DNA from: Megaleporinus macrocephalus
Lineage: Eukaryota > Chordata > Actinopteri > Characiformes > Anostomidae
NCBI GenBank assembly: GCA_021613375.1
Contig: CM038705.1
Location: 9,013,095-9,077,094 of the forward strand
DNA: 64,000 nucleotides
Direction of reading: 5' to 3'
The notes beneath the pieces are model-generated. The model was not told the origin of the DNA and ran no database searches. It saw nothing but the letters and a program-made list of their open reading frames with translations. Within the stretch, counting starts at the first letter, position 1. Each line of letters begins with the position of its first letter. Made by a program: the position numbers and the translations under genes. Of this stretch, positions 24,846 to 36,232 are shown one piece after another.

Positions 24846-25075
24846 TTTCATTTTTGTCGATTTTCATTTTTCTACATCATTTGAACACGACAGCTGTTGT
24901 GGATGTTGTGTACAATTTCCATAATAAATGGACCAATAGAAATGCTTCAAAATCACTTTTTCAAAATTCTGGTTCCATTGACTTACATTGAAAGTGAAGA
25001 CTGTTTTTGGCCTCTCCTGTAAAGTCCCTATTTTGGAGATTTTCATTGGACAGCGACGATATATCTTGAAATATT
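24846..25075. repeat. Interspersed repeat family, copy
   Basis: Full set of marker phrases: TTTGAACACGACAGCTG, GGACCAATAGAAATGCT, TTCTGGTTCCATTGACTTAC, GCCTCTCCTGTAAAGT, TTCATTGGACAGCGACGATA. Same family as 19735-19960. Confidence 0.75.
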
Positions 25076-25230
25076 GATAATAGCATACCATCATATCGCC
25101 CACCCTTCACACACACCTCTCCTCTCTCTATCTGTACCCCTTCTCCCGCATGCTCTTCTTTTTTCCTTCATAACCTGTCTGGACATGGACTACCTACCCC
25201 CCCTCATCCTTCCTGTGGTCCTGTATAACT

Positions 25231-25263
<33 letters not shown>

Positions 25264-25412
25264 ACACACAATGAGGCCTCAGCCTGAGGGTCTGCAGAAC
25301 ACTTGTGCGCGTCTCTCACCACCTTAGACGTGCGTCCGCTCTTCAACTCACAAAGAAGACTGAGCCGGTGAGCGAAAGAGGCTTGAACAGTAATATATAA
25401 TCAAAGCCATAG
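25076..25412. other. Intronic sequence with a (CA)n microsatellite at 25231-25270
   Basis: CA repeat with one TA interruption; the rest shows nothing recognisable. Confidence 0.5.
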
Positions 25413-25655
25413 GCTCTGTCCCAAATCCTAGTGAGTGTCTAAGTAGGCTGTCTAGGTAGGCAGCTGTTTAAGTAGTAGTGTTCTCTCCTCATCTCTCCTC
25501 ATAAAACAGATTACTGAGACGCTCTAGTTAGAGAGAGACTGCGTCACGGCTTGTTCCCGCCCACTGCAGCACACGACTGGGGGTTTAGCTGGTTGCTAAG
25601 CTACCGGCCAGCATTCCAAAACAATAGCCCGAGGCTTAAAAATTCGCTTTTAGCA
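25413..25655 (-). mobile_element. Truncated, reversed copy of the 23905 transposon
   Basis: GCTCTGTCCCAAATCCTAGT onward is the reverse complement of the right-hand part of 24260-24507 (shared TTATGAGGAGAGATGAGGAG, CTAACTAGAGCGTCTCAGTA, TTAAGCCTCGGGCTATTGTT). It breaks off at about 25655, where a copy of the 8835 repeat begins. Confidence 0.8.
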
Positions 25656-26034
25656 AAAGATAAATTCACACTTTTCTCATTTCCCATTATATATCTACTA
25701 GAGACAGATTTTATCTGTCCAGTATCATTCACTTTACTTCAGTTCTGGATATATAGAGATATTTGGAGTGTATTATTTAGTATCGTGATATTCTGGATCA
25801 TTGATTTCTGTTACAATCTGATGAAAATTCTTGTATTTTTTAATATCTCAGTTAGGGGTGTGCCATATCATATCGTTTGCAATAATAAAATTTAATTTTC
25901 ATTTTGTTGCAGTAGTGTATTCTTGAAATATTTTTTTAAATTCAATGTTTAGTCATATCGCCAAGAGTATCGTTATCACAAAAATACCAAGAAATATCGT
26001 GATATTATTGTAGGGCCATATCGCCTACTCCTAA
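25656..26034. mobile_element. AT-rich MITE-like repeat, copy 2
   Basis: Closely matches 8973-9355: ATTCACACTTTTCTCATTTC, CTGTTACAATCTGATGAAAA, TTAGGGGTGTGCCATATCAT and the right end GGGCCATATCGCC. The left part present at 8835-8972 is missing. Confidence 0.8.
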
Positions 26035-26051
26035 CTAGGGAACCATATGAT

Positions 26052-26100
26052 TAGATTAGATTAATACTTTATTGATCCCAGAGGGAAATTCAAGATCTCT
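26052..26100 (-). mobile_element. LINE-type 3' end fragment, minus strand
   Basis: TTAGATTAATACTTTATTGA followed by TCCCAGAGGGAAATTC is the reverse of the common fish non-LTR tail (TTTCCCTCTGGGATCAATAA then AGTATTAATCTAATC). Only the 3' end is present. Confidence 0.6.
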
Positions 26101-26619
26101 GCATTCAACCCTTCTGAGTGTTACTGTTGGGGTCTTCACTCAGAATCCTACATGGTCTGTGGTCAGCACCGTTTGTCCGCGGGTTTGGAAATCACGGTAA
26201 CGGCGTTGAGAGCAAATATCAGAGTAATCGTTCAGAAGCACAGACGAGTCTATGAGTATTTGAAGACTATAAAATCCTGTTCAGGTCAGAGAATCGATCC
26301 TTACAGGGGTCAGAGGTTCCCCCCAGCGGGGGGGGGTGGGAGTGTAGCTGTGTCCTTACGTCTGTGTCCGGAGTTGTTTTGTCCTCAGACGGGAGACAGA
26401 CAGCAGGAGTGTGTGTCCCGGGTGTGGTTTGTTTGATGTCTGCTGTTTATCAGCGTCTGGAGGATGACGGTCATATTTCTACAGTTCTTTATCTCACTCC
26501 TCTGCTTCTGTCTGCTGTCGTTCTTTCTGTTCCTCCTCCTCTCTCCCTCCCTTTGCTGGTGTGAAGCTGTTCCAGGTGAGCACAGTGGCGGTTAAGAGAA
26601 GAAGAGAAGGACACAGTAG
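26101..26619. other. Intronic sequence, nothing recognised
   Basis: Single-copy-looking; a G run at 26327-26340. No exon supported. Confidence 0.4.
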
Positions 26620-28077
26620 CTTTCCTTCCCTCCGTCACTCTTATCTCTCTCTTTCAACTCCTAGTGTCCTACTTCTCCTACACACCACCTCCTCACTCTC
26701 TCTCTCTCACTCTTTCTCTCAGTCTCTCTTACTGTTTCTGTCTTTCTCTGTCTCTCTCTCTCACTCTTTCTCACAGTCTCTCTCTCTTACTGTTTCTGTC
26801 TTTCTCTCTCTCACTCTCACTCTTTCTCACAGTCTCTCTCTCTTACTGTTTCTGTCTTTCTCTGTCTCTCTCTCACTCTTTCTCACAGTCTCTCTCTCTT
26901 ACTGTTTCTGTCTTTCTCTGTTTCTCTCTCTGTCTCACTCTTTCTCACAGTCTCTCTCTCTTACTGTGTCTGTCTTTCTCTGTCTCTCTCTCTCACTCTT
27001 TCTCACAGTCTCTCTCTCTTACTGTTTCTGTCTTTCTCTCTCTCACTCTCACTCTTTCTCACAGTCTCTCACTGTTTCTGTCTTTCTCTCTCTCACTCTC
27101 ACTCTTTCTCTCAGTCTCTCTTACTGTTTCTGTCTTTCTCTGTCTCTCTCTCTCACTCTTTCTCACAGTCTCTCTCTCTTACTGTTTCTGTCTTTCTCTC
27201 TCTCACTCTCACTCTTTCTCTCAGTCTCTCTTACTGTTTCTGTCTTTCTCTGTCTCTCTCTCTCACTCTTTCTCACAGTCTCTCTCTCTTACTGTTTCTG
27301 TCTTTCTCTCTCTCACTCTCACTCTTTCTCTCAGTCTCTCTTACTGTTTCTGTCTTTCTCTGTCTCTCTCTCTCACTCTTTCTCACAGTCTCTCTCACTG
27401 TTTCTGTCTTTCTCTCACTCTCACTCTTTCTCTCAGTCTCTCTTACTGTTTCTGTCTTTCTCTGTCTCTCTCTCTCTCACTCTTTCTCACAGTCTCTCTC
27501 TCTTACTGTTTCTGTCTTTCTCTCACTCTCTCACTCTTTCTCTCAGTCTCTTACTGTTTCTGTCTTTCTCTGTCTCTCTCTCTCACTCTTTCTCACAGTC
27601 TCTCTCTCTTACTGTTTCTGTCTTTCTGTCTGTCTCTCTATTTCTCTCTTTTTCTTAGTCTCTTACTATTTCTCTCTTTCTCAGTCTCTCTCTCACTTTC
27701 TGTCTTGCTTTCTCTCTTTCTCTTTCTTTCTCTCTAACTATTTCTCTTTCTTAGTCTCTGTCTCTCAGTATTTCTCTCTTTCTTAGTCTCTCTCTCTCTC
27801 AGTATCCCCGTCTCTCACTCTGCCTCTCTCTTTCTTTCTTTTCTCCGTCACCTCTTCCTGTTTTTTTATCTTTTTTTTCTAGCTTGCTTTTTCACTTTTA
27901 TCTGTCTTTCTTCTCTTAGTTTTTTTCCTTTCTTTCTTGTTCTTTCTTTCTTCTATTTCTGTTTGTTCATTGTTGTTTTTTCTAGCTTTCTTTTTATCTT
28001 TTATTTATCATTTATCTCTTAGTCTCTGCTTCATTTCTCCTTTTTCTTTCTTTCTTTCTATCTTTCTTTCTTCCATT

Positions 28078-28132
<55 letters not shown>

Positions 28133-28196
28133 TTTGTTTGTTCATTGTTGTTTTTTCTTGTTTTCTTTTTTCTTTTTATCTACCTTTCTCCTCTCC

Positions 28197-28251
<55 letters not shown>

Positions 28252-28264
28252 CTCTGTCTCTCTG

Positions 28265-28330
<66 letters not shown>
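26620..28330. repeat. Polypyrimidine tract, 1.7 kb, with ~60-bp internal units and a (TTTC)n block
   Basis: Plus strand almost wholly C and T. From 26700 to 27640 a unit of about 60 bp (CACTCTTTCTCACAGTCTCT ... CTTACTGTTTCTGTCTTTCT) repeats with length changes; 28071-28128 and 28199-28252 are (TTTC)n; 28253-28327 is (CT)n. Long Ser/Leu/Phe-rich frames (for example 26561-27658) are translations of this tract. Confidence 0.95.
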
Positions 28331-30191
28331 CCTTATCTGCTCAAAATTCAGTCCGGTCTGCCAGAACAGTTCAGCACAGTTCAGCTGGTGCCAGTTTCAT
28401 TTAATCTCTTTCTCTCTCGCTCCCTCTCTCTCTCTTTTTCCCTGCCCTTACATGACTCTTCTTTTCTTCTCCACTTGCTATTTTTTATATTAATGATGTG
28501 CAGAAGCTTCTTAGTTTTAGCTCAGTATTAGAAGAACAGGCCTCTCTCAGTTCCCACTGAGCACAGAGTCGGACCTCCAAGTATATCCCACGATGCACTT
28601 TCTGTTTCACACAGTCGACGAAACTCCAGCAAGATCATGTTTCAGTGTTACGCTGCCACTGATTTGCTTATCTGACGTCCATTGTCAGCGTTTTCCTGCT
28701 TATTCGGCGCCTCATCCTGATAAAGTACACAAAAGCTCTGAATTCGGATATTTTCAAATAACCTCCATCACCCGCCCCATGATGCTTCCCTCCCCCATGG
28801 CCCCCCCCCCCCAAATACTGCCCCCCGCAGATTTGTTTGGCCTCTGTGAAAAATACTGCCCAGTAAAATTTAATAACTACAATAATAACAGCAATAATAA
28901 CAAACAAATCATAACAAACAAACAAACAAGCTTCCTGTGAACAGCGTTTATTACACGGGCGGCCGATACGGATCACTCTTGTTCTCGTTTTCTTTCTCTC
29001 CCTCCGTCTGCCTGTCTGGACTGCTCGTCTGGTTTGAATGGCAGCTGAAGTGATGCGGGCTGCTTCGTCACTCCTCCCTCTTTTATTCTTAGTCACCACC
29101 TTCCTGTCTTTCCTTTGATCACAGTGCCGCCGGTGATTTCCTTTGTTTTTGTTTAGCGTTCAAATGTTTTCAATGCTTTCCTCCTTTCTCGTTCAGTAGC
29201 GCTACCCGTCTGACGGCCCCCGTATCAGCGTCTTCATCTGTCCTCTGAAAGGAGCGCGTGCACGTGTCCAGCCTGGGCGGCCGTGTTTGAATGGAGGCGT
29301 CTGACGTGATGAATTGTCACCCTGTTGTCTTGTTAACCCTGACCTTGACTGGCTGTTGAAGGTTGCCGCTGGTTACAAGTCCGACCTTGTCACTAGAGCG
29401 AGCGTCTGCAGTGTGGGCGTCTTGGGAGAGGGAGATCTGATTAAACGTCCCTTTGGTTTTCTTATTATGGGCAGCGAGTGTCACATATACAGCCAAACAA
29501 GGTTGGCTGAGTGGCTCATGTTCATGTTTCGCCCCCCCCCGGGGTCCATTTATAACCCTTGGGTGGGTTTATGTTGGTCATAACTGAACTGATAATGGAT
29601 CATTTTCCAATCTTCCTGTTCCTGTTGAGGGAAATCCAAATATTTCAGTGGTTAAGTCATTGAGAGTGGTTCAATCCAAGATGGCGGATTGTGGAGAAAC
29701 TTGAACGCAGTGCCAGTGAAAAAATGAACTAGCCAGTGAGCCTACATGTGTCAGTATTGGTGAAATATTGATACATCTGAAGAAAAACCCCAATATTTTT
29801 GTCTAGAAGTGGAAGCTTTAGCCAAAGTTCTGACTGGAAAGCTCTAATGCTGCGTCCAACCAATAGTCAGCCTACGCCAGTCTTTAAAACGATTGGTTTA
29901 TCCCTCCAGCTGCTTTCAGGTGCTGACATTTTGACGTTCCCCTACTTCTTCCCCTCCCCAACACCAGTTTGGCCCTGTCCAGTTGTCTAGGGATGGGTTA
30001 CCATGCTAGCGTCCCTATGCCAAAGACTTCTGAGCATTTCACATCAAACCATATTCAATGACTGGAGTTTTTAGGGGAAAAAGCAAACAAACAGTTGAAA
30101 AGAAAGATAAATGTAAGTAACCTCTGTCCTCTGGTATTGCACCTCCTCCAAGAGCCATCTTGGCTGAAATACCTTCAGGGATGCTATACAT
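28331..30191. other. 1.9 kb of intronic sequence, nothing recognised
   Basis: Mixed composition with a C run (28801-28812), an AAC/AAT-rich patch (28870-28930) and a CpG-retaining part near 29140-29300. No transposon ends, RNA genes or exons were recognised. Confidence 0.35.
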
Positions 30192-30941
30192 CAGGGGTCC
30201 CTAATAGGCGGACCATGGCCCGGGTCCAGACCCAGACGTTTTCCAATGCGGACCCAAACTGATAATCTACTAAGAATGAGTTCATGTTGACTGTCTTTAT
30301 TTAAAGCGGTGGAGCTTTTCTAGTCTTTACGGTATACGGGCTTTAAGGCGTAGTGAACTCAGAGACCAATCACGTGCACTGTAAGATCACCAAAGACGCT
30401 CCTCAGCCAATCAAATCTGTGCACACAGGCGAGGTACAAAGCGAGGAGCAGCAGTTGGAGACTAAAGCGAGGTAGAAAGAATAAGGAGCTCTAAAATCTG
30501 AAAAGTGAAGAGAGAGAACTGAGTGTTTAACAGGAACGGTTCTGGAATAGACCTGCTCGTCTAGTTTTGGAGAACACCGCTCTGTACAACCAACATGTGT
30601 GACATCTGTGAAGCTGAGTTAACAAGAAGACACGTTTTATTTACTTTCTCTATAAATAAACACTTTAAGATGCACTTTTTTCAAAAAAGCATTCTGTTTT
30701 TTTAATGTAGCCCTTGCTTAATAAATAATTCATACTGAAATATACTGAAATATACTGAACGGTATGTGTGATGTGTTGGTGTTTCAGTAGCTGATGGTAT
30801 AAGATGCTGATACTAGACTACTTCAGTAAACAGGATACGCCACTGAATGATAACACATGGTAGAAATGATGATGGGCCAAACCTTGGCCTGAGGAGATCT
30901 CCTCTAACTGGACCTTACTGGACTCTAATTAAACACCCCTG
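30192..30941. mobile_element. hAT-like non-autonomous element, copy 1 of 3 (750 bp)
   Basis: Left end CAGGGGTCCCTAATAGGCGG and right end AATTAAACACCCCTG. Flanks CTATACAT (30184-30191) and TTATATGT (30942-30949) match 5 of 8. Same family, opposite orientation, as 40453-41010 and 49579-50260; shared internal phrases include CAGACCCAGACG/GTCCAGACC-type ends, ACTTTTTTCAAAAAAGCATTCTG and CAGTAGCTGATGGTATAAGA. No transposase. Confidence 0.8.
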
Positions 30942-31424
30942 TTATATGTTTTAGGAATAGCAATATTGGTCAAATAATTAAATTTGGGGCCTATTATTTG
31001 GGATAATCAATATTACTTAACCCAATAAGAACGTTTCACATTTGTTGGAATTCTCCACCGAGCAGGATAGTGAGTGGATGTGCTGAGTTTATAGACTGTA
31101 ATAAAAGAAAGCAGTAAAATGCTGACCTGTTTAGAGGGCAGTGCTGAGGAATGTTGGTGTATTAGCTGTAGCTACAATAGCGTTGTGTTTCACTTTGACT
31201 GTACACCAAGTATCAGCTATTACTCGAACACTAGCCAGCAAGCAGAATAGCTTATATCCATTGCAATAGTTGCACGTAATGGACAATGAAACTGTTCGAT
31301 CGCAATTATATAAATGGCAATTAATTAAACGTCAGCTCAAATTTTATGATCGTGAGAGGCCGAGCTAGATCGACCAGCCCTAGGCTGAGGAGTGACCTCT
31401 ATCCACTAATATTACCACTAACTG

Positions 31425-31583
31425 TTTAAAAAATCGATCTTCATTTGAATTATCCGATATCGATTCGTATAAACCTGAGATCGACCTTTAAAATTAGCAT
31501 TCAATCGGAAATCGAATTAAATTGGGATCTTGTAAATCGGAATCGAATCGATCCGGGAAATCAGTGGCGATACCCAGCCCTAC
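31425..31583. mobile_element. Small CGAT-rich MITE inside the left arm
   Basis: Present only in the left arm of the inverted structure; its right end GATACCCAGCCCTA is a hAT-style end. Flanking arm sequence (CCACTAATATTACCACTAAC before, CAACGAAGACCTGGATC after) is contiguous in the right arm, so the insertion came after the arms formed. The left boundary is imprecise. Confidence 0.55.
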
Positions 31584-31787
31584 AAACAAGTTTGCACAGC
31601 TTCAACGAAGACCTGGATCTGTGGTTTGATTGGCGTTTGGGATTTGGGTGACTATTGACTTCTGCTGTAACCTATTTAGACCAGCATGAAAAACTTGGTA
31701 GCCCCTTTTATAAGTGTTGTGATGGGAGTCCTGCAGGCCTGAGGGCTAAAAAACATGCCTACGGGTGGAAGAATGACTATGTTTTAG

Positions 31788-31792
<5 letters not shown>

Positions 31793-31838
<46 letters not shown>
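31793..31838. repeat. (GA)n microsatellite
   Basis: About 46 bp of uninterrupted GA. Confidence 0.95.
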
Positions 31839-31839
<1 letters not shown>

Positions 31840-32859
31840 CATTTATGTGTGAAAGGAGGTAAAAGAGCGGGAATGTAGTAATGACAGTGCGCCAGTGTTT
31901 CTGCGAGATAATTAAAGGCTTCGGTGACAGAGAGAAACTCGATTTGTGTAATCTTCGTAGTTTAACTCCAGTCGCCGGGGTTGGGTGTCCATATCCGACG
32001 CTGAGTGACGGATTTCCAACAGCTGTGTGCGCATGCGGGGGGAAAAGGTGACATGGATTTCATACACGATCCCACCAACACCAAGCTTCTCGCTTTCACC
32101 AGCAGTAATTCGATCCTATATTCCACGACGCTCTGTATATGAGCTCCTACTCAATTCCTATACATACACATTTGACCATTGTGGCAATAGTTAAGGGTTT
32201 TCCACTTGCCTCACATGTGAGTGGCATGACTGGTGCCAGGATTAAGCTTTGTTCTAACAAACAGTAGAAGTCAATAGTCACCCAAACCCATGCTCTGTAA
32301 ATACATTCCTAAACCTCCAATCAAACCACAGATCCAGGTCTTCATAGAGGATGTGTAGACATGTTGATAGTAACATTAGTGGAGAGAAGTTGTTTCTTGG
32401 TCTACGGCTGAACGATTTGGCTTGGGCTGACAATTAATTGCCGTTTAAATAATAGCGATTAGCGGTTTCATTGTCCATTGCATGCAACTATTGAAGTACA
32501 AGCCATAAGTGGCTAAATTAGCCAGCTGTTCTGCTTGCTGGCTATGTTTGATTAATAGCTGATACCCGTTGTACAGCTATCTAAACTGGTTTTTAACTGG
32601 TCCAATTTTAACTGCACCTTACACTTACTGTACTGCTGCTGTCAGAATACTGTTTACATTCACTACTCGCACAACAACACTGTTGTTTACATTTGTTACT
32701 TGCAACTTGCACATAAAAGCACACATAACTTTTATTTTAAAATTTTTAACTATAAAAATGTTTTACTTTTATTTACTTCAATTTATTTTATTATACTCAT
32801 ATATATATATATATGAGTATAATTAAAAAAAAAATTTTTGTATATATTTTTTATTATTT

Positions 32860-33150
32860 CTTTTTTTATCTTTATCTACTGGTAAATGGAGGAACAGCAA
32901 AGTAAGAATTTCATTGTAACTGTCTGTTCTGTGTGTATATATAACAAAAATAAGAAATAATATAAATATATATAAAAAATATATAAAATAAATAAATAAA
33001 ATAAAATATATATATATATTATTATTATTTATTTATTTTATATATATATATTTTTTTTGTTATTTTTATCTACTGGTAAATGGAGGAACAGCAAAGTAAG
33101 AATTTCATTGTACAGTGTTACTGTCTGTTCTGCTGTACATATGACAATAA
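32860..33150. repeat. AT-rich insert with a duplicated LINE-like tail
   Basis: CTGGTAAATGGAGGAACAGC followed by AAAGTAAGAATTTCATTGTA occurs at about 32879 and again at 33071; the second ends TATGACAATAAAATTCT, the style of a fish L2-type non-LTR 3' end. Between them lie TA/ATTT runs. Probable retroposed tail duplicated in place. Confidence 0.5.
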
Positions 33151-33478
33151 AATTCTACAACACTAATACACCACACTATTGTAGCTACAGCTAATACACC
33201 AACATTACTACCTAGCACTGCCCTCTAAACAGGTCAGCATCGTCCTAATGACACATTTTACTGCTTTCTATATTTTCAGTTTATATACTCAGCACACCTA
33301 CTTACTAACCTGCTTATTGGACAATCCTACCAAACGTGAAAAGTTATTGTAGTGCTAAGCAACAGTGATAATCCCAAATAATTGCAAATAGGCAACTATG
33401 TAATAATTGTAAGCCCTATTTTGGCCAAAATAGCTAATTACAATTTTTCTGACCAATGCGATTCCTATAACATGAGGA

Positions 33479-34164
33479 TATCAGTTTGTTGAACAAGGTG
33501 CCATGGGAGGTGTTAAGGTTTCATTCACAGAACTAAAAAAGTGGTGGAAGAAAAGGATGAGAAACGAGGGATGAATAAACGACAAGTAGAGGAGTGTGGG
33601 TCAGTGTGTTTGGGATACTGACCTGAGTACATACAGTTTGAAGTCTGTAGGTTAATGTTTGGGGCTGCTCAAAAATGAATGGGACTCTATGAGGGGAAAA
33701 AGGAGGGATGGAAACAAACGACAATCAGACGAGTGTTGCTCAAACCAACACTGCAGTCATGGTCGAGGGTCTACCCCGAGTCAGTGTGTGCGAAATGGTG
33801 TCTGTCGGTCAAGCAGAAGTTCAGTAGATTGGCGTGCACTTTCCCATCCTATTCATTCTCTATGGGGAAAAAAATCTGGAAAAAACATTGTTTTATGGAA
33901 TCCATGCATCCAATCAAAAAGCTGTATATTAGCCCGAATCACACAATCAGACCTGTCAATCTCAAGTTGGAATGGAGTTGATATTTTGGAAACTGTGGGA
34001 CGAGTTGGGTGGTGGATATGTGGCAGAATACAAACAAATGGTTTGCAGTGCACAACCATAATAAAGATTTGGGTGACTATTGACTTGCAGTGTTTGCTCC
34101 AACATGTATTACTGGCTTTTCCACGTTTCCCACTCAACACTGACGATCACGATTAGAAATTATT
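33479..34164. other. Intronic sequence, probably old repeat
   Basis: Contains the phrase TTTGGGTGACTATTGACTT (34069-34087), also found in the arms at 31645, so part of it is related to the foldback structure. Open frames over 33659-34156 on both strands lack motifs. Confidence 0.4.
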
Positions 34165-34400
34165 ATTTATGGACCAGAAAATCTGAATATTTTATATTTC
34201 ATATTCTTCAAAGTAGCTCCCCTTTAACTTAATGCACCTCTGAACACTCTTGGCCTCCTGCCAAGAAGCTTCGTGAGGAACCGCCTGGGATGCTCTTCCA
34301 CCAGGCTTGAGGAAGTTCAGAGTACAGCATTTCAGAGGGTGTGTTTTACGTTTTCTGAAGAAAGAGAACGTGTGAGAAGAGGTGTTTAACTTCACGGAGA
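34165..34400 (-). pseudogene. Tc1-like transposase C-terminal remnant, minus strand
   Basis: On the minus strand the frame ends in the pattern AKSVQRCIKLKGSYFEEYEI, corresponding to the conserved tail of fish Tc1 transposases (a 'SVQ..H/I..KG.YFEE.KI' ending before the stop), followed by AAATATTCAGATT-type AT-rich 3' flank. Only the last ~60 residues are present; the DDE core is absent. Confidence 0.65.
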
Positions 34401-34832
34401 GTGCGCAGGTGCAGCCGAGCTGGTCCCGGGTCTGTGAGTAGCGGCGGATTTGGAGTGGACTGAGCTGGAAGCAGTGCAGCCGAGTGAACGTGTGCCAGCT
34501 ATGATATCATGCTGGAAAAGAGAGTCTGTGTGAAAGAACATCAGCAGGGCCTCCTGCCTCGGCCTCCTGCCTCGGCTTCCTGCCTCGGCCTCCTGCGCTC
34601 ACATTCCTTTAAGCCTGTTTTTTTGGACCAGCTCATCCAGGTAATCACCACCCGACCCCCCCCCCCTCCCATTCCCCTGCTCTCGCCCCCCGTCACTCAT
34701 CTCCCCAGAGCATCTCCTGCCCCCACGACTGTATGCGGGTTCAGACGTGCTGCTGCTGTGTCTCAGCGCATTCCAGACAAAGCAGTCAAGCACTGAGCTC
34801 ACAAAGACCAGCACTCTCAGCTCAGCTCGTTT
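34401..34832. other. Intronic sequence with small GCCTCCTGCCTCG tandem copies
   Basis: A 12-bp unit GCCTCCTGCCTC repeats about four times at 34549-34592; C run at 34657-34670. Nothing else recognised. Confidence 0.45.
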
Positions 34833-36232
34833 CTTCTCCTCTTTTCTCCTCTCTTCTCTTCTCCTCTTTTCTCCTCTCTTCTCTTCTTTTCTCAGCTCTT
34901 TTCCTCTCTTCTCCTCTCTTCTCCTTTTTTCTCCTCTCTTCTCTTCTTTTCTCAGCTCTTTTCTTCTCCTATTTTCTCCTCTCTTCTCTTCTTTTCTATT
35001 TTCTTCTTGTCTTTCCTCTTCACTTCTTTTTTTGTCTCATCTGTTTTTCTCTTCTATTCTCTTATTTTCTTGTCTCACCTCTATTCTCTGCTATTCTTGT
35101 CTTTTCTTGTCTCCTCTGTTTTTCGCTTCTAATCTCTGTTCTTGTCCTTTGTTGTCTCCTCTGTTTTTCTCTTCTCTGTTCTCATCATTTCTTGCCTCTC
35201 CTCTGCTTTTCTCTTCTATTCTCTTCTTTTCTCTTCTATTCTCTGCTGTTTTTGTCTTTTCTTGTCTCTCCTCTGCTTTTCTCTTCTCTCTTCTCGTTTT
35301 TTCTCTTCTCTTCTCTGCTTTTCTCTTCTGTTCTCTTCTTTTCTCTTCTATTCTCTGCTTTTCTCTTCTGTTCTTTTTTCTCTTCTATTCTCTGCGCTTC
35401 TCGTCTTTTCATGTCTGTCCTCTGTTTTACTCTTCTCCTCTCTGTTCTCGTCTTTTCTTGTCTCTTCTATTCTCTGCTGTTCTCTGCTTTTCTCTTCGAA
35501 TGTCTTCTCTTCTCATCCTGTCTCTTCTGTTTCTTGTCCCAGCTCTGCTTTTCTTCTCTCTTCTCTTCTTGTCTATTCTCTTCTATTCTCTACTGTTCTC
35601 GTCTTTTCTTGTCTCCTCTCTGCTTTTCTCCTCTACTCTCTTCTTCACTTGTATTTTCTTTTTTTCTTGTCTTTTCACATCTGTTTCACTTTTCTGCTTT
35701 TCCACGTCTCTTCTCTATCACCTCTCTTTTAAATTCTTTCTTAGTTCTCCAAGAGAAGTTCTTTTCTTCTTTCCTCTCTTTTCTTTTATTCACTCTACTT
35801 TCCAGTTCTCGTTTTCTTTTTTCTTGTCTTATTTTTCTCTTTTCCTCTTATCTCGACTAACCTCCTTTTTATTTCTCTTCTCTACTTTACCTCTCTTTCT
35901 TTTAGTTCACTTGTCTCATCTTTTCATCTTTCATCACCTTCTGTCTTGACTTCTTATCCTCCTTTGCTTTCTTCTCTTTTGTTCACATTTCTTTTCTGCT
36001 CCACTTAATTTTTCCTTCTCTTCTCCTATCTTCTCTTCTCCTCTCTTCTCCTCTCTTCTCTTCTGTTCTCTTCTTTTCTCCTCTCGTCTCTTCTCTTCTC
36101 TTCTCCTCTCTTCTCTTCTGTTCTCTTCTCCTCTCTTCTGTTCTCTTCTTCTATTTCCCTTCCCTTCTCTTCTGTTCTCTTCTCCTTTTTTCTCTCCTCT
36201 CTTCTCTTTTATCTCCTCTCTTCTCTTCTCTT
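34833..36232. repeat. Polypyrimidine tract, 1.4 kb, TCTCTTCTTTTC-type units
   Basis: The plus strand is almost only C and T, built of TCTTCTCTTTTCTCC-like pieces without a rigid period. Several overlapping Ser/Leu/Phe-rich frames up to 400 codons result. With the tract at 26620 this is the second kilobase-scale homopyrimidine stretch in the intron. Confidence 0.95.

Larger units (their letters stand above)
30946..33478. mobile_element. 2.5-kb inverted-repeat (foldback-like) structure
   Basis: The left arm (about 30946-31670) is mirrored by the right arm (about 32262-33478). Outer ends ATGTTTTAGGAATAGCAATA and, reversed, ATGTTATAGGAATCGCATTG; then GGTCAG CATTTTACTGC-type blocks, TTGGTGTATTAGCTGTAGCT, CTATTACTCGAACACTAGCC/CTGCTTGCTGGCT, GCAATAGTTGCA; inner parts AGACCTGGATCTGTGGTTTG and TTTGGGTGACTATTGACTTC (31608-31667) reappear reversed at 32262-32343. 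The right arm is longer because of an AT-rich insert (32569-33160). The spacer (31671-32261) is unrelated single-copy sequence with a (GA)n run. No transposase seen. Confidence 0.65.

Noticed and set aside
26561..27737. Long plus-strand open frames (up to 365 codons) rich in Ser, Leu and Phe
   Set aside because: They translate the CT-rich tract in several frames at once; no start context, motif or splice structure.
32790..32822. ACTCATATATA...TATATGAGT palindrome as a possible terminator or hairpin RNA gene
   Set aside because: It is an AT microsatellite with short symmetric edges in a transposon-rich insert; nothing points to function.
34733..35949. Overlapping open frames of 375 and 400 codons
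   Set aside because: Composition of the second polypyrimidine tract; two frames are open in parallel, which real genes do not do.
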